NCBI GenBank assembly: GCA_022575985.1
Contig: JAKSXM010000237.1
Location: 1,010,501 to 1,074,500, forward strand
Length of the DNA stretch: 64,000 bases
Source of the DNA: Anagrus nilaparvatae
Lineage: Eukaryota; Arthropoda; Insecta; Hymenoptera; Mymaridae
Direction: 5' to 3'
Shown here piece after piece: positions 44,250 to 56,744 of this stretch (the first letter of the stretch is position 1; each line of letters starts with the position of its first letter). The position numbers and the translations under genes were made by a program. The notes beneath the pieces were generated by a model, which did not search any database, was not told the DNA's origin, and was given only the letters and a program-made list of their open reading frames with translations.

Positions 44250-45240
44250 ATTTGTATGCGTATTTTCTATTGAAAACGTGGCGCGAGGGACAATATGTCT
44301 GAAAATAAAATTTGTTCTTAAAAATCTTGAAAAATCTTGAATTGAATGTATTGGATAAATCTTGCTCTTAAAAAAAAGAAAGAATCTTGATTTTATGTCT
44401 TGAAAATAAAAATTTTCTTGATTGAAACCTTGAAATTGATGAGGGATTCAGCCCACGTTTAAGAGTTGATTATAATTTAATGGGTATATTTTTTATTTAA
44501 TTGGCGTGAAAATTCTTTGGAAAAAAAATTTTTTCGTATAAAGCGAAAATAGTTTTTCTTTTATGGGTACAAAGCTTTTGGGCGTCTTTGAGGCGGTATG
44601 GGTGAAATATGGTGTTTGATAGGAATATGTATATTGGAAATTAATTGGAGTAAAATATATATTCAAGTAACAAATTTTATTTATGTAATTATTAAATGTA
44701 TAAATACTAATAAAAAGTAATGTTTTATAATAAATACTTTGCGAAGAAAATAAATTTATTAAATTAAAATAAATTTATTAAATTAAAATAAATTTAATAA
44801 ATTATGCCCTTGTAATAGGAAGTACTATTTAAAAAAATTAAAATTTTGATTTAATTTGAAAAAAAAGGATTTACATATAAAAAAAAAGTATTTTTTTTTA
44901 CAATCTATTTATTTTAATATAATAATTTTATTTTATATTAATTTATTATGTTTTATAAAAAAAAATAAAATTTTAAATTTTTACCTTCTAATATCTAATT
45001 CACTTATACTGCATACGACATGCATACTCGTTTCGAAGAAAAAAATATTATTAAATTTTAACTATTTTGTCGCTATGTTCACCTTTTTTTCTATGAGTAT
45101 ATTGCTGCTTTTTTGCAGTTTTAAAACTTTTTTGAATTTTAATTTATTTTTTTTTTATTAACTTTTAAACGCGTTTTAGATGAAAAACTTGCCAAAAACA
45201 TAAAAAAAAATTTTGGATTGTTTTTCTATTTTTAAAGTTA
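44250..45240. other. AT-rich intron sequence
   Basis: Contains a run of TCTTGA.AA(T/A) repeats at 44315-44440 and AAATTAAAATAAATTTAT triplicate at 44750-44800. No gene. Confidence 0.4.
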
Positions 45241-46647
45241 TATATGGGTAGATTTAATTGAAGTGAGGGCGATTTGTATGGTCGGGTCTTCAAAACTGCC
45301 CCAAAGTGTTTTTTTCTGAAAGTTCTACCAAAAATAAGTAACCAGCCCAATTTTTAGCTTCCCAGAGCGAAATTTCGGTTTTTGGCAGCCATTTTAGTGT
45401 TTTTGACTGTCGTAAAAATTGTAAGAAAAATGAGTCATAATTTTTTTTATTATTGCTGTAAAAAACTCACATTAGCATTAAAAATTTTTTCCTTTTAAGT
45501 CCGGAGAGGAAATTTCCCTGGCTATTCGATTCCGGGGTCAAAAATTTTTGTTGAGTAGCGCATGCGCGAGGAATCGCTAAGATGGACTGTTTTTTTTCAA
45601 AAGTCAATTTCTCAAATGCCTGTTAGTGAGAAATCTTGTAACCAGGCTTAAAATGTTCCTTAAACCTTATATTTTTTGGCAAAACAAAATTTTCGATGGA
45701 ACACTGGTTTTTGGGAGCTCTAGATAAAAAAATAGCAGCTTTCAAAACCTCATTTTTTACAAATTTCGAATTTCCCGCCAAGTCACGTGCCCAATCAATC
45801 TGACCAAAAATTTGGATTCCGCGGAAAATTTTACATAAGGATATATTTTGTAATGTTTTTAAGAGCTTTCATGTTAAAACAGTGAAATAATAAAGTATTT
45901 TCTGATTAATTTTGAATTATTTTGTATAATTTGGTATAATTTAAAAAATAAAAAATTTCTTTAAAAAAATGAGATATTTTAATCTTTTAATTTAAAATTT
46001 CGCTGCTTTAACATAAACACTCTTAAAAACATGAAAGGATATATCCTTATGTAAAATTTCCCGCGAAATCCAAATTTTTGGTCAGATTTTTGATTGTTCA
46101 CGTGACTTGGCGGGAAATTTGAAATTTGTAAAAAATGAGGTTTTGAAAGCTGCTATTTTTTTTATCTAGAGCTTCAAAAAGCAGTGTCCCATCGAAATTT
46201 TTTTTTCGCCAAAAAATGTAAGGTTTAAGAAAAATTTTAAGCCTGGTTACAAGATTTTTCATTAATAGGCTTTTAGAAATCGACTTTTGAAAAAAAAACA
46301 GCTTATCATAGCGATTCCTCGCGCATGCGCTACTCAAAAGAAACTTCTGACCCCGGAATCAAATAGCAAGGGAAATTTCCTATCGGAACCTATACAGAAA
46401 AAATTTTTCATGCTAATGTGAGTTTTTTACAGCAATAATAAAAAAAATTATGACTCATTTTTCTTACATTTTTTACGACAGTCAAAAACACTAAAATGGC
46501 TGCCAAAAAATCGAGATTTCGCTCTGGGAGGCTAAAAATTGGTCTGGTTACTTATTTTTTGTAGTACTTTCAGAAAAAAACACTTTGGGGCAGTTTTGAA
46601 GAACGGCCTATACAAATCGACCTCATTTCATTTAAATCTACCCATAT
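45241..46647. mobile_element. Fold-back element F1, copy 2 (1.4 kb near-palindrome)
   Basis: Begins TATATGGGTAGATTTAATTG and ends with the inverse. The arms of about 650 bp include ACTGCCCCAAAGTGTTTTT, GCATGCGCGAGGAATCGCTA and GCTCTAGATAAAAAAATAGC, each present once in either orientation. More complete than the copy at 33087-34005. No coding. Confidence 0.75.
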
Positions 46648-46734
46648 GAGTTTATATTAATAAAAATTAGCAAGATGCTTTTTCACTTATATATACTCGT
46701 ATATATAGATTAGGTAAATATCTTACCTCTTACT

Positions 46735-48038
46735 ACTATATATATTTAAAAATTTATTTGTGTGTCTGTCTGTGTGTGTGTGTGTAAATGTAAATGTAAA
46801 TGTAAATGTAAATGTAAATGTTGTTTTATTTGTCCAATCACAAAATCTGATACACAGTTATAACAATGTAGCATTATAGCATTATATATTGAGTTAACAG
46901 CATAATAAAAGATTGAATATAAAGTTAAAATTAATTTTATAAAAGTTAACAGCATAATAATAGCAGTAGTAAGCACAACAGTACAAACATTAACATTCAA
47001 TAATTAGAATTAATAATGATAGAAATATCACAGTGTTCCATCATCAGGGTCAAACCACTGAACAAAATTACATAAAACCGGTGTCAAAATAAAGATAAAA
47101 AGTCCGCTGGTGACATAGGCTATAGATTTTCTGCTCAGCTATCGTAGTTATTGAGATATTTAATTTTTAGTGTTTTTGAAATTGATAAAATTTTGAAAAA
47201 TTTTGAAAAAAAATAAAGTATCTCGAGACTATCGACAAATTTTAGTGTCACAAGTTTGTACTATTCAATTCGGCACCAATTTTTACGTATTCTCCTAAAT
47301 TTTTATTCAAAACGGAGGTATCTTTAAAATTTTATAAAATATTTTTGAAGCTGGTTAAAAATATTTTTTTCATTTTTTTATTTTTTATGGTACTTTTAAT
47401 AATTTATTTGTGTGCCTGTGTCTATGTGATTCATCATGAGGCTCGAAAAATGAAAGAAATTACATAAAACTGGTGTTAAAATAAAGTTAAAATAAAAATA
47501 TGTTTACTATTTTTGGGAAAAATTAAATTTTTTGAAAATTTTGTTAAAAAGTGAATTATCTGAAAAATATGATAAAATTTTAATGTCGAAATTGTATTAC
47601 TTGATTCAGTCAATTTTAGAACCATCTATATATACATATCTTAATACTATATACTATATACTATATATATTTAAAAATTTATTTGTGTGTCTGTGAATAA
47701 TTAATTTATTTATCTAAATTTGTCTGTCTGTCTGTACCCTAATGACTCAAGTACCGCCGAATCAAAACCTATAATTTTTCATTAACGTTTCACCTACGCT
47801 GCTCTGAATAGTTTGAATGTGTTTGCATAATTATAAATTTGTAGTGAAACAAAATTTTTTTAAGCAACAGAAAAATATTGAAGTAAATGTGAACAGGAGG
47901 GACTGAGCCTTATCTGAAAAATCTGAACGTGTTTGCATAATTATAAATTTGCAGTGAAAAATTATTTTTTGAAGCAACACAAATAGAAGTAAATGCAACA
48001 CAGGGGGGGCGGAGCCCCCCCTCCAACTTTTGCTAGTA
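46735..48038 (+). mobile_element. Helitron-like non-autonomous elements, one or two nested
   Basis: Starts ACTATATATATTTAAAAATT TATTTGTGTGTCTG, with a (GTAAAT)n tract at 46777-46820. The tail is AGGGGGGGCGGAGCCCCCCC then TTTTGCTAGT at 48038. A second start-like segment (TACTATATATATTTAAAAAT at 47655) lies inside, so one element may be nested in another. Collinear with 38387-38885. Confidence 0.55.
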
Positions 48039-48039
48039 A

Positions 48040-49190
48040 TATATATATATTTAAAGAAAAATTTTTTTTGATTTTTTGCAAATTTAAGTTTTTTATCTGA
48101 AACGCATTTAAAGTAAATAAAAAAATAGAAGTTAAAATTCATAAAAGTTGCTACAACTCACAAATCTGTACCTCTTTATTTAAATATATAAGAGCATGAT
48201 CGTATACTGGAAGACGATACATGCGTCTGTTGGAGTGCATTAAAATAAATATTAAAATTAAAATAAAATTATTTGTAACGCAAATTTGTCTCGTTATAGC
48301 TGACTAATGAAGATCGGCATTTAGGATCGTTTAGAAAATCAGTTAAAATTGTTTATTGAAAACAGAAAACCGGAAAATCCAAAAAAGTTTTGCTTTGGAT
48401 TTTCTTAGGGACTTAGGGATTGTATTTGTTTGGAAAATCAGCAAAAATTGTCTAGTAAACTCAGAAAATCTTATGAAAAATTTTATGAAAATTGTTCTTA
48501 AATTGACTTGGATTTTCTTGAGAACACTGAAGATTGTTTTTAAAATGAGTAAAATGTTCTAGTATCATTGAAGAATTGGAAAATTGCAAAGAAAATTAAT
48601 TTAGATTGATTTCTGAGATCAAGAGACTATTGTTACTTATTTTCTGGATAAAACTTAGCTACTCTAGTAAATCTAATTTGATTTTAAAATATAATATTTT
48701 ATTAATTCGTTCCTTTCATAAATTTAAATTAAAAGATATTAATATTGGTCAATATGGAACATAAAAATAACAATATAATTATTGCTTTAAATAAAATTTC
48801 GAGTTCAATAGACAATTTTTACTTGTTTTACAAATGATGCTAAGCATCCTCACGTAAATCCAAGTAAATTTTCATTGGAATTTTCCTATTTTCCGAGTTT
48901 CCCTGACTGTTTTTACTGGTTTCCAAAACGATCCTAAGTTCCCCTTAGAAAATCTAAGTCAATCAAAGTAAATTTTCTATAGACTTATATTATAGTTTAT
49001 ATTCTCAAAATTTATTTTGATTTGTATAATTATATAGTAGAAGAAGCAGTAAGAATATTTCTAGTGTTTTGGTGTTCAAAATTTTGTATTCTGTTTTACA
49101 TTTTGCACTTATAAAAATAAACATATTTTTCATATGAATAATTAATTTAATGTTTCAAAAATCCAAGTTATTAAATATTAATCGTATTGC
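48040..49190. other. AT-rich intron with a GGAAAATC-rich repeat patch
   Basis: Between 48310 and 48620 the theme AAAATCAG.AAAAATTGT, TTGGATTTTCTTAGG recurs three times, and it recurs inverted at about 48840-48970. No gene. Confidence 0.4.
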
Positions 49191-49789
49191 TATAATAAAT
49201 GCTGTTTATGTATAGACATTAAATTTAATATCAAACTAGTAAAATTACGATCGTGAAATAGTTAGAATATCTTAAATATCTGTGAAATGCATGAAAAAAT
49301 TAATCAATACAATTTATCTTATTATCTTTGGCACAACACAAGAACTATTTTAGACTCGAGGAGGTTAATGCTAATTACGAACAGTTTGTATGACAAAAAG
49401 TCTAAACGAAAAAGTCCTGACCGAAAAGTTCAAAAATTTATGTCAAAAGAAAAAAAAGTCCAAAAACTAATAACTTTAAATTAACTAACTCCAAATAATT
49501 TTATTAGAAGTGAAATAGAAAAAAATATAATTATATTTAATGAAACTCAATAATTTTACAAGTGCAAATTTAATTTATATTTTTGTATAACTGTTCCCAT
49601 TATTGAAAAAAGTTAGAAAAAAAGCTTAGGAACGATTTCAAACGTACCATCAACATACCATATTGATGACTTCAAAAGCAATTTTAAATTTGCATGAGTT
49701 AAAAAAAGATTAAAATTCTCCCACAATTTAAATCATAATCTTCATTCTCGTAATCATATATCACCAACAAGTGTTTTTCTAAATTTTTC

Positions 49790-50250
49790 GGCCAAATTCT
49801 GTAAATCTAGAATTGTTTTGGGGTTATGTAGTAAATTTTTTGACGTTCTCGTTAATGGTATCTATTTGTGGTAGTTGAGCTTGCACGGTTGGATAAGCAG
49901 TTTGAACGACTCCCATGACAATGGATGGAGGGCGCTCAGGATTTTTACTTGCTTCTTTCCTTATAGAGGATTTGGTACGCTATGCTTTGACTTCTTTAGG
50001 ATCAGCTCCATGTGATTTGTGATCTGAACGTAATCCCCCTTTTCTAATTAAGAGACTCTAATCCAAGCGAGCATTACACGTATTTTTTCTTCTACATTTC
50101 CAATATTTAATATCACCCGAATAGTCCAAAACCGTATATAGAAATACGTTAAAATGTCCGTATGTATTTTTGCCTCTTGTAATTATTTCGAGAATCCTTT
50201 TCTCCATGTAAAAGGTATCGCGAATAAATAGGTAGTTGCCCAAAAATCAT
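49790..50250 (-). pseudogene. FLYWCH zinc-finger fragment
   Basis: Minus-strand frame from about 50243: GNYLFIRDTFYMEKRILEII, then IKYWKCRRKNTCNARL and, after a stop at 50060, HKSHGADPKEVKA, giving the W-x-C ... C-x-A-R ... H-x-H pattern of FLYWCH fingers. After further breaks, ASKNPERPPSIVMGVVQTAY and VQAQLPQID follow, matching the segment usually found after FLYWCH in MULE-linked proteins. At least two stops, so inactive. Confidence 0.6.
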
Positions 50251-50254
50251 AATT

Positions 50255-51680
50255 TAATGGATCTAAAGTGAAATTTCGAAAATAGATATAATATAAAATA
50301 AAAAACTTTTTAAATAATTTTATTATATTGTGCTTACATTAAAATCATATTTAATAAGTATTCTTAAAGAAATAATTTTTATCACTTTAATATAAATTAG
50401 AAATACGTAGAAAAAAGTATAAATTAAAAAGAAATAAAACAAATAATTTTAATTTTCACAGGTTAGTTTAAGAAAAAGCAATTAATAAACAAAAAAATGA
50501 ACAGCTATTTTAATTCGTACAGGTTAATTTTAAAAAAAATTAATAAAAAAAATAAAAATAAAGAATTAAATTAAAAGTAAATTTTAAAAAAATGTAAATA
50601 TTTAAATTTTTTTTTTTTTTGGACCACATAGACTGAGGACTTTTTGGTTTGGAATTTTTGTCAGTAAACCCTTCAGATCAGATAGGCTTAAACTATAAAT
50701 ATTTTTTTTAAAGATTTTTATGCTTCATTAGTTTTTAGACGAAAGGCACATACAATTTTTACTTGAGATTATAATAAAATTGATTTTTATTATTAAATTC
50801 AGCGCGAAATGACCTGCGGAAGGGGCGTCTCAAAATAATTTTTTCAATTAAAATTTTAAGGTTATTTTAAAATTATATTTATATACTTTTATTACTATTG
50901 TTAGGTTTTTGGGGTATTAGGCCAATTTGTAGACAAATGGTATGATGATTTTGTTGATGTTGGTTGGCTTTCACTTTTCGGCGTCTTGATTCGGCTGGAC
51001 CGTGATTTGGTATATTTTTAGGAAGGAATTATCGCGCTTTAAAAGTTAACTGAGTACTTTTATTTAGTTTAAAATATGTGTACCAAGAAAGTCTTTACAA
51101 TTGCACTAAAACGGTGGAATTTTTAGTAAAAATGCGCGACGATATTGTTGACCGGAAGTATGAGCAACGCGACGGTGAGTACGCGGTATTACTTAGTCTC
51201 TGACACGATAGTTAGTCGTTCGTAGACTCCCTCGTAGTGAAGCTTTCCTTGTGAAAACTCGGTTTATATATTCGCGTGCTTGGGCGGTGCTAAAAGGGGG
51301 ATGTACGGATCAAGCTTAACTCTCACCCAGCTAACTATTTTGATAGGTTAATGTTAGGGTGTTTTCACGATGGCTGACTAAAATAAAACGTTCATTGGTT
51401 ATTCTTACTTTGGGGGCTATATGTTGACTGGAAGGCTTCTCGCCCATAGTTTTTTACCCGACCAATGTCTTTTAACCACGTATTGATTTTTAGGGGGATG
51501 TTTATTGTTTATTGTTACTATGTCTAGTAAACTGTTATCTGGCGTTTTATAAGTATAATTGGAAAAGTTAAGATATTATATATTAGGGTGGACAACAATT
51601 CTGAGCACGTTCCTCTGGTCAATTACTTTTCAAGTCCCCTGATTTGCGCCATACCTTGGAACAGAACCCTCCACATTCCT
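50255..51680. other. AT-rich interior of the FLYWCH segment, no gene seen
   Basis: Poly-A/T rich to about 50900, then more balanced sequence (50930-51600) without a recognisable domain on either strand. Confidence 0.4.
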
Positions 51681-51857
51681 AAAATAATTCTTGTTTTGTG
51701 ACAAAAAATAAGCAATGCATGAGCTTAATTGTAATGGTTAAATTTTTCATGCATTTCACAGATATTTAAGACATTCTAACTATTATACAATACTAAATTA
51801 ATTACCTGATATTAAATTAAATATCTCTACCAGGACAGAATTTATTAAAGCAATACA

Positions 51858-53440
51858 TTCCCAAATTCACTGAGGAGGAACTCTTAACATCGGTGGTCTC
51901 TCTCAAGAACGGTAAGGCACCAGGACCTGTTGGGATACCTACCGAGATACTGAAGATAGCTATGCATGAGTGCCCAAAACTCATCCTATGTATGTACAAT
52001 ACTTGTGCACGTGCGAGCATCTTCAGTAAACTTTGGAAAAGCGCCAGACTGGTCCTTATCAATAAGGACAAAGGGGACTCTAGACTGCCAAACTTTTGGC
52101 GTCCTCTAGGGTTATCGGACAGAGCCTGCAAAGACTACGAGAAGATGCTACAGCCAAGGATACTGAGGGCCGTAGAAACTGCGGAAGATCTGACTCCGAC
52201 AATACGGGTTTCATCTTCGAAAGTCAACAATCGATGTCATAAGCAGTATCAGGTAATTGATAACACACAGACAGGCACTCACTACTCTCACTACTCGAGA
52301 AAAATTACGCTATTAGTGACCATCGATGTCTAGAATGTCTTTAACTCAGCAAGATAAAGCGACTTCATGAAAAGGCTAAGGACTTTCCAGGTGCCAAAAT
52401 ACCTGCGAAGAATCATCAGCAGCTACCTGAGCGATCAAGAAATAATGAATGTTTGAAACTGCAAAAGGAAAAAGAGTGAGGAAATAATGTTTGAAACTGC
52501 AAAAGGAAAAAGAGTGAGGAAATAATGTTTGAAACTGCAAAAGGAAAAATAGTGAGGAAAGTAACTGCAGATGCAGTTCAAGGATCGGTCCTTGTACCGG
52601 ATATAAGGAACATCATGTACGACCAGGTACTTAGGCTTCTAATGCCGGTTTATACTTTTACTGTAGGATACGCACATAACATGGTCATAGTCATCATGGT
52701 AAAAGATGAAAAGATTGCTGAGGCGAAATTAAATCATGGAATGCATGGGGTCAATTACTGGATACAAGACCACGGCCTAAAGCTTGCAACGGCGAAGACT
52801 GAGATTGTCCTATTCGCCCGTAAACATATTCAGACCATCATCCTAATATGTATTGCGGAGGATAGGACAGAAACAAAGGATAATTTAAATTACTTGGGAG
52901 TGCTGTTGGGCACAAAACTGACCTTCATGGCGCACATTCGGAGAAGCACGGAGAAGGCTGTTAGGCTCACTAATGAGAAATACATGCGGATCTAAGACTG
53001 TGAAACGCAGGCTTCTTATGTTGGTCACCCACTCCGTACTACTATATGATGCAGAAGTATGGTCCGACTGCATAAAGAAGGTTACTTATGCGTCTAAGCT
53101 TATGAGCGTCCAAGGAGGCAAGGAGAACTGCAAATATCCTGTGTTTATCGCACAGTGTCCTTAAAGGCAGCTCTAGTCATCGCCGGGGTAATTCCGATAG
53201 ATCTGCTGGCTCTTGAGAGAAAGTATATCTATCTGAACAAAGAGAGGGAAGACATTGACCGCGCAAAGGCTACTTCGCGCCAGATCGTGGCAGGACCGTT
53301 GGACAAACTACTCAGAGAGCAAATGAACTAAGAGGTTGATAAGAGAGATATCACCTTGGATAAATAGAGGGCACGGGGACATTAATTATTTCTTAACCCA
53401 ATTCTTAAGGGGACATGAGATTTTTTGCTCCTACCTACTA
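51858..53440 (+). pseudogene. Reverse transcriptase of LINE family B copy C
   Basis: Frames read SLKNGKAPGPVGIPTEILKI, LPNFWRPLGLSDRACKDYEK, then a frameshift at the FRRGKST region (about 52200), a stop after LVTIDV, and a 38-bp tandem triplication near 52440-52550. The catalytic box reads GYAHNMVIV where F/Y-A-D-D is expected. The 3' part continues with HGVNYWIQDHGLKLATAKTE. Not functional. Confidence 0.85.
52440..52555 (+). repeat. 38-bp tandem repeat inside the dead RT, three units
   Basis: GAAATAATG(AA)TGTTTGAAAC TGCAAAAGGAAAAAGAGTGAG repeats three times. The inverted copy at 54815-54890 has two units and copy A has one. It arose after this copy was already non-functional. Confidence 0.85.
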
Positions 53441-53611
53441 TCGATCAAAAAAAGATGTGGACCTCTCGTATTTTTGAAATATTTTCCAGAAAAATGGTCC
53501 CAGAATGTTCGGGTAAAAAAAATCTGTTTACAAATTATCGTTCGATCTCTGTAAAAATTTTTATGATTGTAACTGTATTAGGAGAAGAGGGACAGCAATA
53601 AATGCATCAAA

Positions 53612-54635
53612 AAAGTAGGAAAAAAAATTTTTTACTTTTTAGGCCGTTTCGAAACGTTTAATTGGTGCATTAAAAATTATTTTAAATTAACCAAATTTTA
53701 ACTGCAGGTTCTTTAACCCTTTAGCGTTGGAATTTTCAAAAAATATTAACAAATAAATTGTTTATAACAATTTCAGCTAAAACCGCTTCTGCTTATCGTA
53801 GAAACGTAATTCTTTTTTTAAATGACAGGTAATCATACCTGGATTACAATTTTAGAATTTGTTCAACGTCAGAATATTGGTTTGATAACAGTATCCAAAA
53901 AACGAGTGAATTTTTTTGAATAGAATGCTAATAAATAAGCCCCATTGTTCATTAATAACCTGATGAATAAAAAAGTTTATGACCTAAACACTTGCCAATA
54001 TCTTTATATTTTTTAAAGAAACAAGGTAAGCGTAGGCATTATTGAATACATATTATGATCAAGACAAACGCATTTTTAATATAAATTAAGACCTTAATTA
54101 GACAAGAAAACTCTGAAAAGGGCATAAATGCCTTAAATCTTGCTTAAATAGAAGTTTTCCCTCGGTTTTTCCTTACGATGTTGCAGGTTCCATATCTGTT
54201 ACGCTTACCCTAATTCGTAAAAAAATTCAAGGATATCTACGGGTGCTTCGATCATAAATTTTTTTATTCTTCAGGTTATTAATGAACAATGGGGCTTATT
54301 TATTAGCATTCTATTCAAAAAAATTCACTCGTTTTTTGGATACTGTTATCAAACCAATATTCTGACGTTGACCAAATTCTAAAATTGTAATCCAGGCATG
54401 ATTACCTGTCATTTAAAAAATGAATTACGTTTCTACGATAAGCAGAAGCGATTTTAGCTGAAATTGTTATAAACAATTTATTAGTTAATATTTTTTGAAA
54501 ATTCCAACGCTGCCCTGAAGTTAAAGGGTTAAAGAACCTGCAGTTAAAATTTGGTTAATTTAAAATAATTTTTAATGCACCAATTAAACGTTTTGAAACG
54601 GCCTAAAACGTAAAAAATTTTTTTTCTTACTTTTA
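53612..54635. mobile_element. Fold-back element with about 380-bp inverted arms inside LINE copy C
   Basis: Left arm 53612-53985 and right arm 54245-54635 are inverted. Both contain TTTTAGGCCGTTTC(G/A)AAACG, AACTGCAGGTTCTTTAACCC, CTGCTTATCGTAGAAACGTA and CCCCATTGTTCATTAATAAC. The core is about 260 bp. The right arm has an extra CTGAAGTTAAAGGG. It joins directly to the inverted RT copy at 54639. 53445-53611 is unique sequence. Confidence 0.75.
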
Positions 54636-54638
54636 TTT

Positions 54639-55455
54639 CGCCTCAGCAATCTTTTTATCTTTTACCATGATGACTAGGACCATGTTATGTGCGTATCCTA
54701 CAGTAAAAGTATAAACCGGCATTAGAAGCCTAAGTACCTGGTCGAACATGATGTTCCTTAGATCCGGTCCAAGGACCGATCCTTGAACTGCATCTGCAGT
54801 TACTTTCCTCACTATTTTTTCTTTTGCAGTTTCAAACATTATTTCCTCACTCTTTTTCCTTTTGCAGTTTCAAATATTCATTATTTCTTGATTGCTCAGG
54901 TAGCTGCTGATGATTCTTCGCAGGTATTTTGGCACCTGGAAAGTCCTTAGCCTTTTCATGAAGTCGCTTTATCTTGCTGAGTTAAAGACATTCTAGACAT
55001 CGATGGTCACTAATAGCGTAATTTTTCTCGAGTAGTGATTGCCTGTCTGTGTGTTATCAATTACCTGATACTGCTTATGACATCGATTGTTGACTTTCGA
55101 AGATGAAACCCGTATTGTCGGAGTCAGATCTTCCGCAGTTTCTACGGCCCTCAGTATCCTTGGCTGTAGCATCTTCTCGTAGTCTTTGCAGGCTCTGTCC
55201 GATAACCCTAGAGGACGCCAAAAGTTTGGCAGTCTAGAGTCCCCTTTGTCCTTATTGATAAGGACCAGTCTGGCGCTTTTCCAAAGTTTACTGAAGATGC
55301 TCGCACGTGCACAAGTATTGTACATACATAGGATGAGTTTTGGGCACTCATGCATAGCTATCTTCAGTATCTCGGTAGGTATCCCAACAGGTCATAGTGC
55401 CTTACCGTTCTTGAGAGAGACCACCGATGTTAAGAGTTCCTCCTCAGTGAATTTT
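54639..55455 (-). pseudogene. Inverted duplicate of the LINE copy C reverse transcriptase
   Basis: Minus-strand copy of 51864-52729, nearly identical, including the same frameshift, the same stop after LVTIDV and the same tandem 38-bp expansion (two units instead of three). These shared lesions show it was copied from copy C after decay, not inserted as an independent retrotransposon. Confidence 0.85.
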
Positions 55456-56172
55456 GGATCCAAAAGATGAATAGTGCTGACTGTATATACTGCCATGAAA
55501 AAGGAGACACACTGGAACACACATTCTTCAAATGAGACATATGGGCCATTAAAAAGTTTCAATTAGAAACTAACATCAGCCAAATCACACCTCAGAATGT
55601 GGTTGGCTTGATGCTTTGAAATGAAGAAGTGTGGTCCGAAATTAGCCAGTATGTGGAGTACATACTCCGAAACAAGAAACCTGAAGTCCAAGGTATAGGC
55701 TAATATTGAGACGTATTGCGGTTATCCGGATGACTGCAGGTGATGCACTAACATACAATCATTCCTGCACTTACTCTTGACACCGCAATAAATCGAAGAT
55801 GGTAGGATAATATTTATTTATTTTTTATTTATCTTTTTATTTATTTATTTATTTATTTATTTATTAACTTTCTTTTGACGATATTGGGAAATTACGTATA
55901 TTTTTAGCTGACATAAATTTTATTGAAGATAACAGTGCGCTAAAGACGAAATTTTAATCAGATGGAATGACTGAGTCCTTAATCAGATTGGCGAGTCACT
56001 GGAATCAAGTCAAAAAATGGAGTTCAAGAATAAAACTAAATGGCCTATAGGATCGCATAAAGTAGGAAGGAAATGGAGTTTTAGTGGGTATACCAAGGTA
56101 AGGGCAAATTTCACATAACTGTCAGTTCGGATGCTAAACAGTATGTGTAACGCATTTCTTCACTTCCTACGC
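55456..56172 (+). pseudogene. C-terminal end and 3' UTR of LINE family B copy C
   Basis: MNSADCIYCHEKGDTLEHTF followed by a frame break, then NEEVWSEISQYVEYILR. The 3' UTR parallels the inverse of 4142-4790 in copy A, with a (TTTA)n expansion at 55811-55866. Confidence 0.75.
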
Positions 56173-56199
56173 AAAAAAAAAAAGTAAAGCAATACAATT

Positions 56200-56744
56200 A
56201 ACATTTTTAGTATATATCATTTATATTTCATTAATTAGATTTTTGAATTTTTGATTTCTAAATTATACACTGTTAGGTTGCTGCACTTGAATTTAGTTTG
56301 AATTTTTAATTTAAATTGAATGTAATTTTGGTATATAAGATAGATATATTATGTTTCTTACTGATGATCTCAATCAATGTATCGGAGTGAAATACCAATA
56401 TGTACTGTGTTGGAAACCTAAAGGGAATTTAATTCTCGTGATTTTCATTTTTTCATTTTAAATGAATGTGATTTGCTTGAATCAAATAGATTGAATATTT
56501 TAGCGAATGTTTGAATTTAAAAGCAACTCTAGAAATTATCAAGCAGATTAAACTGACAGAGAAACTATAAAAAAAGCAATAAAATTTCTCATTTATTAAA
56601 TATAATAAATTTTAAAAATACCTTTATAAAAATAAAGTAATAAATTAGGCTCGCCTTTAACATTAACAGAGAAAGTCCTAAAAAAATTATTTATTTACAA
56701 AGTAAATAAAATTCTATATGGCTTAATAATCAAATATATGTAAA
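56200..56744. other. AT-rich intron sequence, nothing recognised
   Basis: No gene, inverted repeat or array stands out. Confidence 0.4.

Larger units (their letters stand above)
49195..51830. mobile_element. Possible DNA transposon: inverted repeats around a FLYWCH fragment
   Basis: Left 49220-49350 and right 51680-51815 are inverted and about 75-80% alike by eye (TAGTTAGAATATCTTAAATA, TCTGTGAAATGCATGAAAAA, CAAGAA(C/T)TATTTTAG). Between them lies a minus-strand FLYWCH zinc finger. FLYWCH genes in insects are often linked to MULE-type transposases, but I see no transposase here. Confidence 0.35.
51858..56185 (+). mobile_element. R1-clade LINE family B, copy C, with 11-bp TSD and a 2-kb internal insertion
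   Basis: Plus-strand RT (51858-53440), a 2-kb interruption, then C-terminal knuckle and 3' UTR (55450-56172) and an A tail. AAAGCAATACA occurs at 51847-51857 and 56186-56196. By comparison with copy A (minus, 4118-7312) the native sequence runs CTACCT...GGATCCA(A/G)AAGATG without a break. Bases 53445-55446 are therefore extra: a fold-back element plus an inverted copy of this LINE's own first 860 bp. Confidence 0.85.

Noticed and set aside
46777..46820. Telomeric repeat (GTAAAT)n
   Set aside because: The insect telomere is usually TTAGG. This is a short internal microsatellite within a Helitron-like element.
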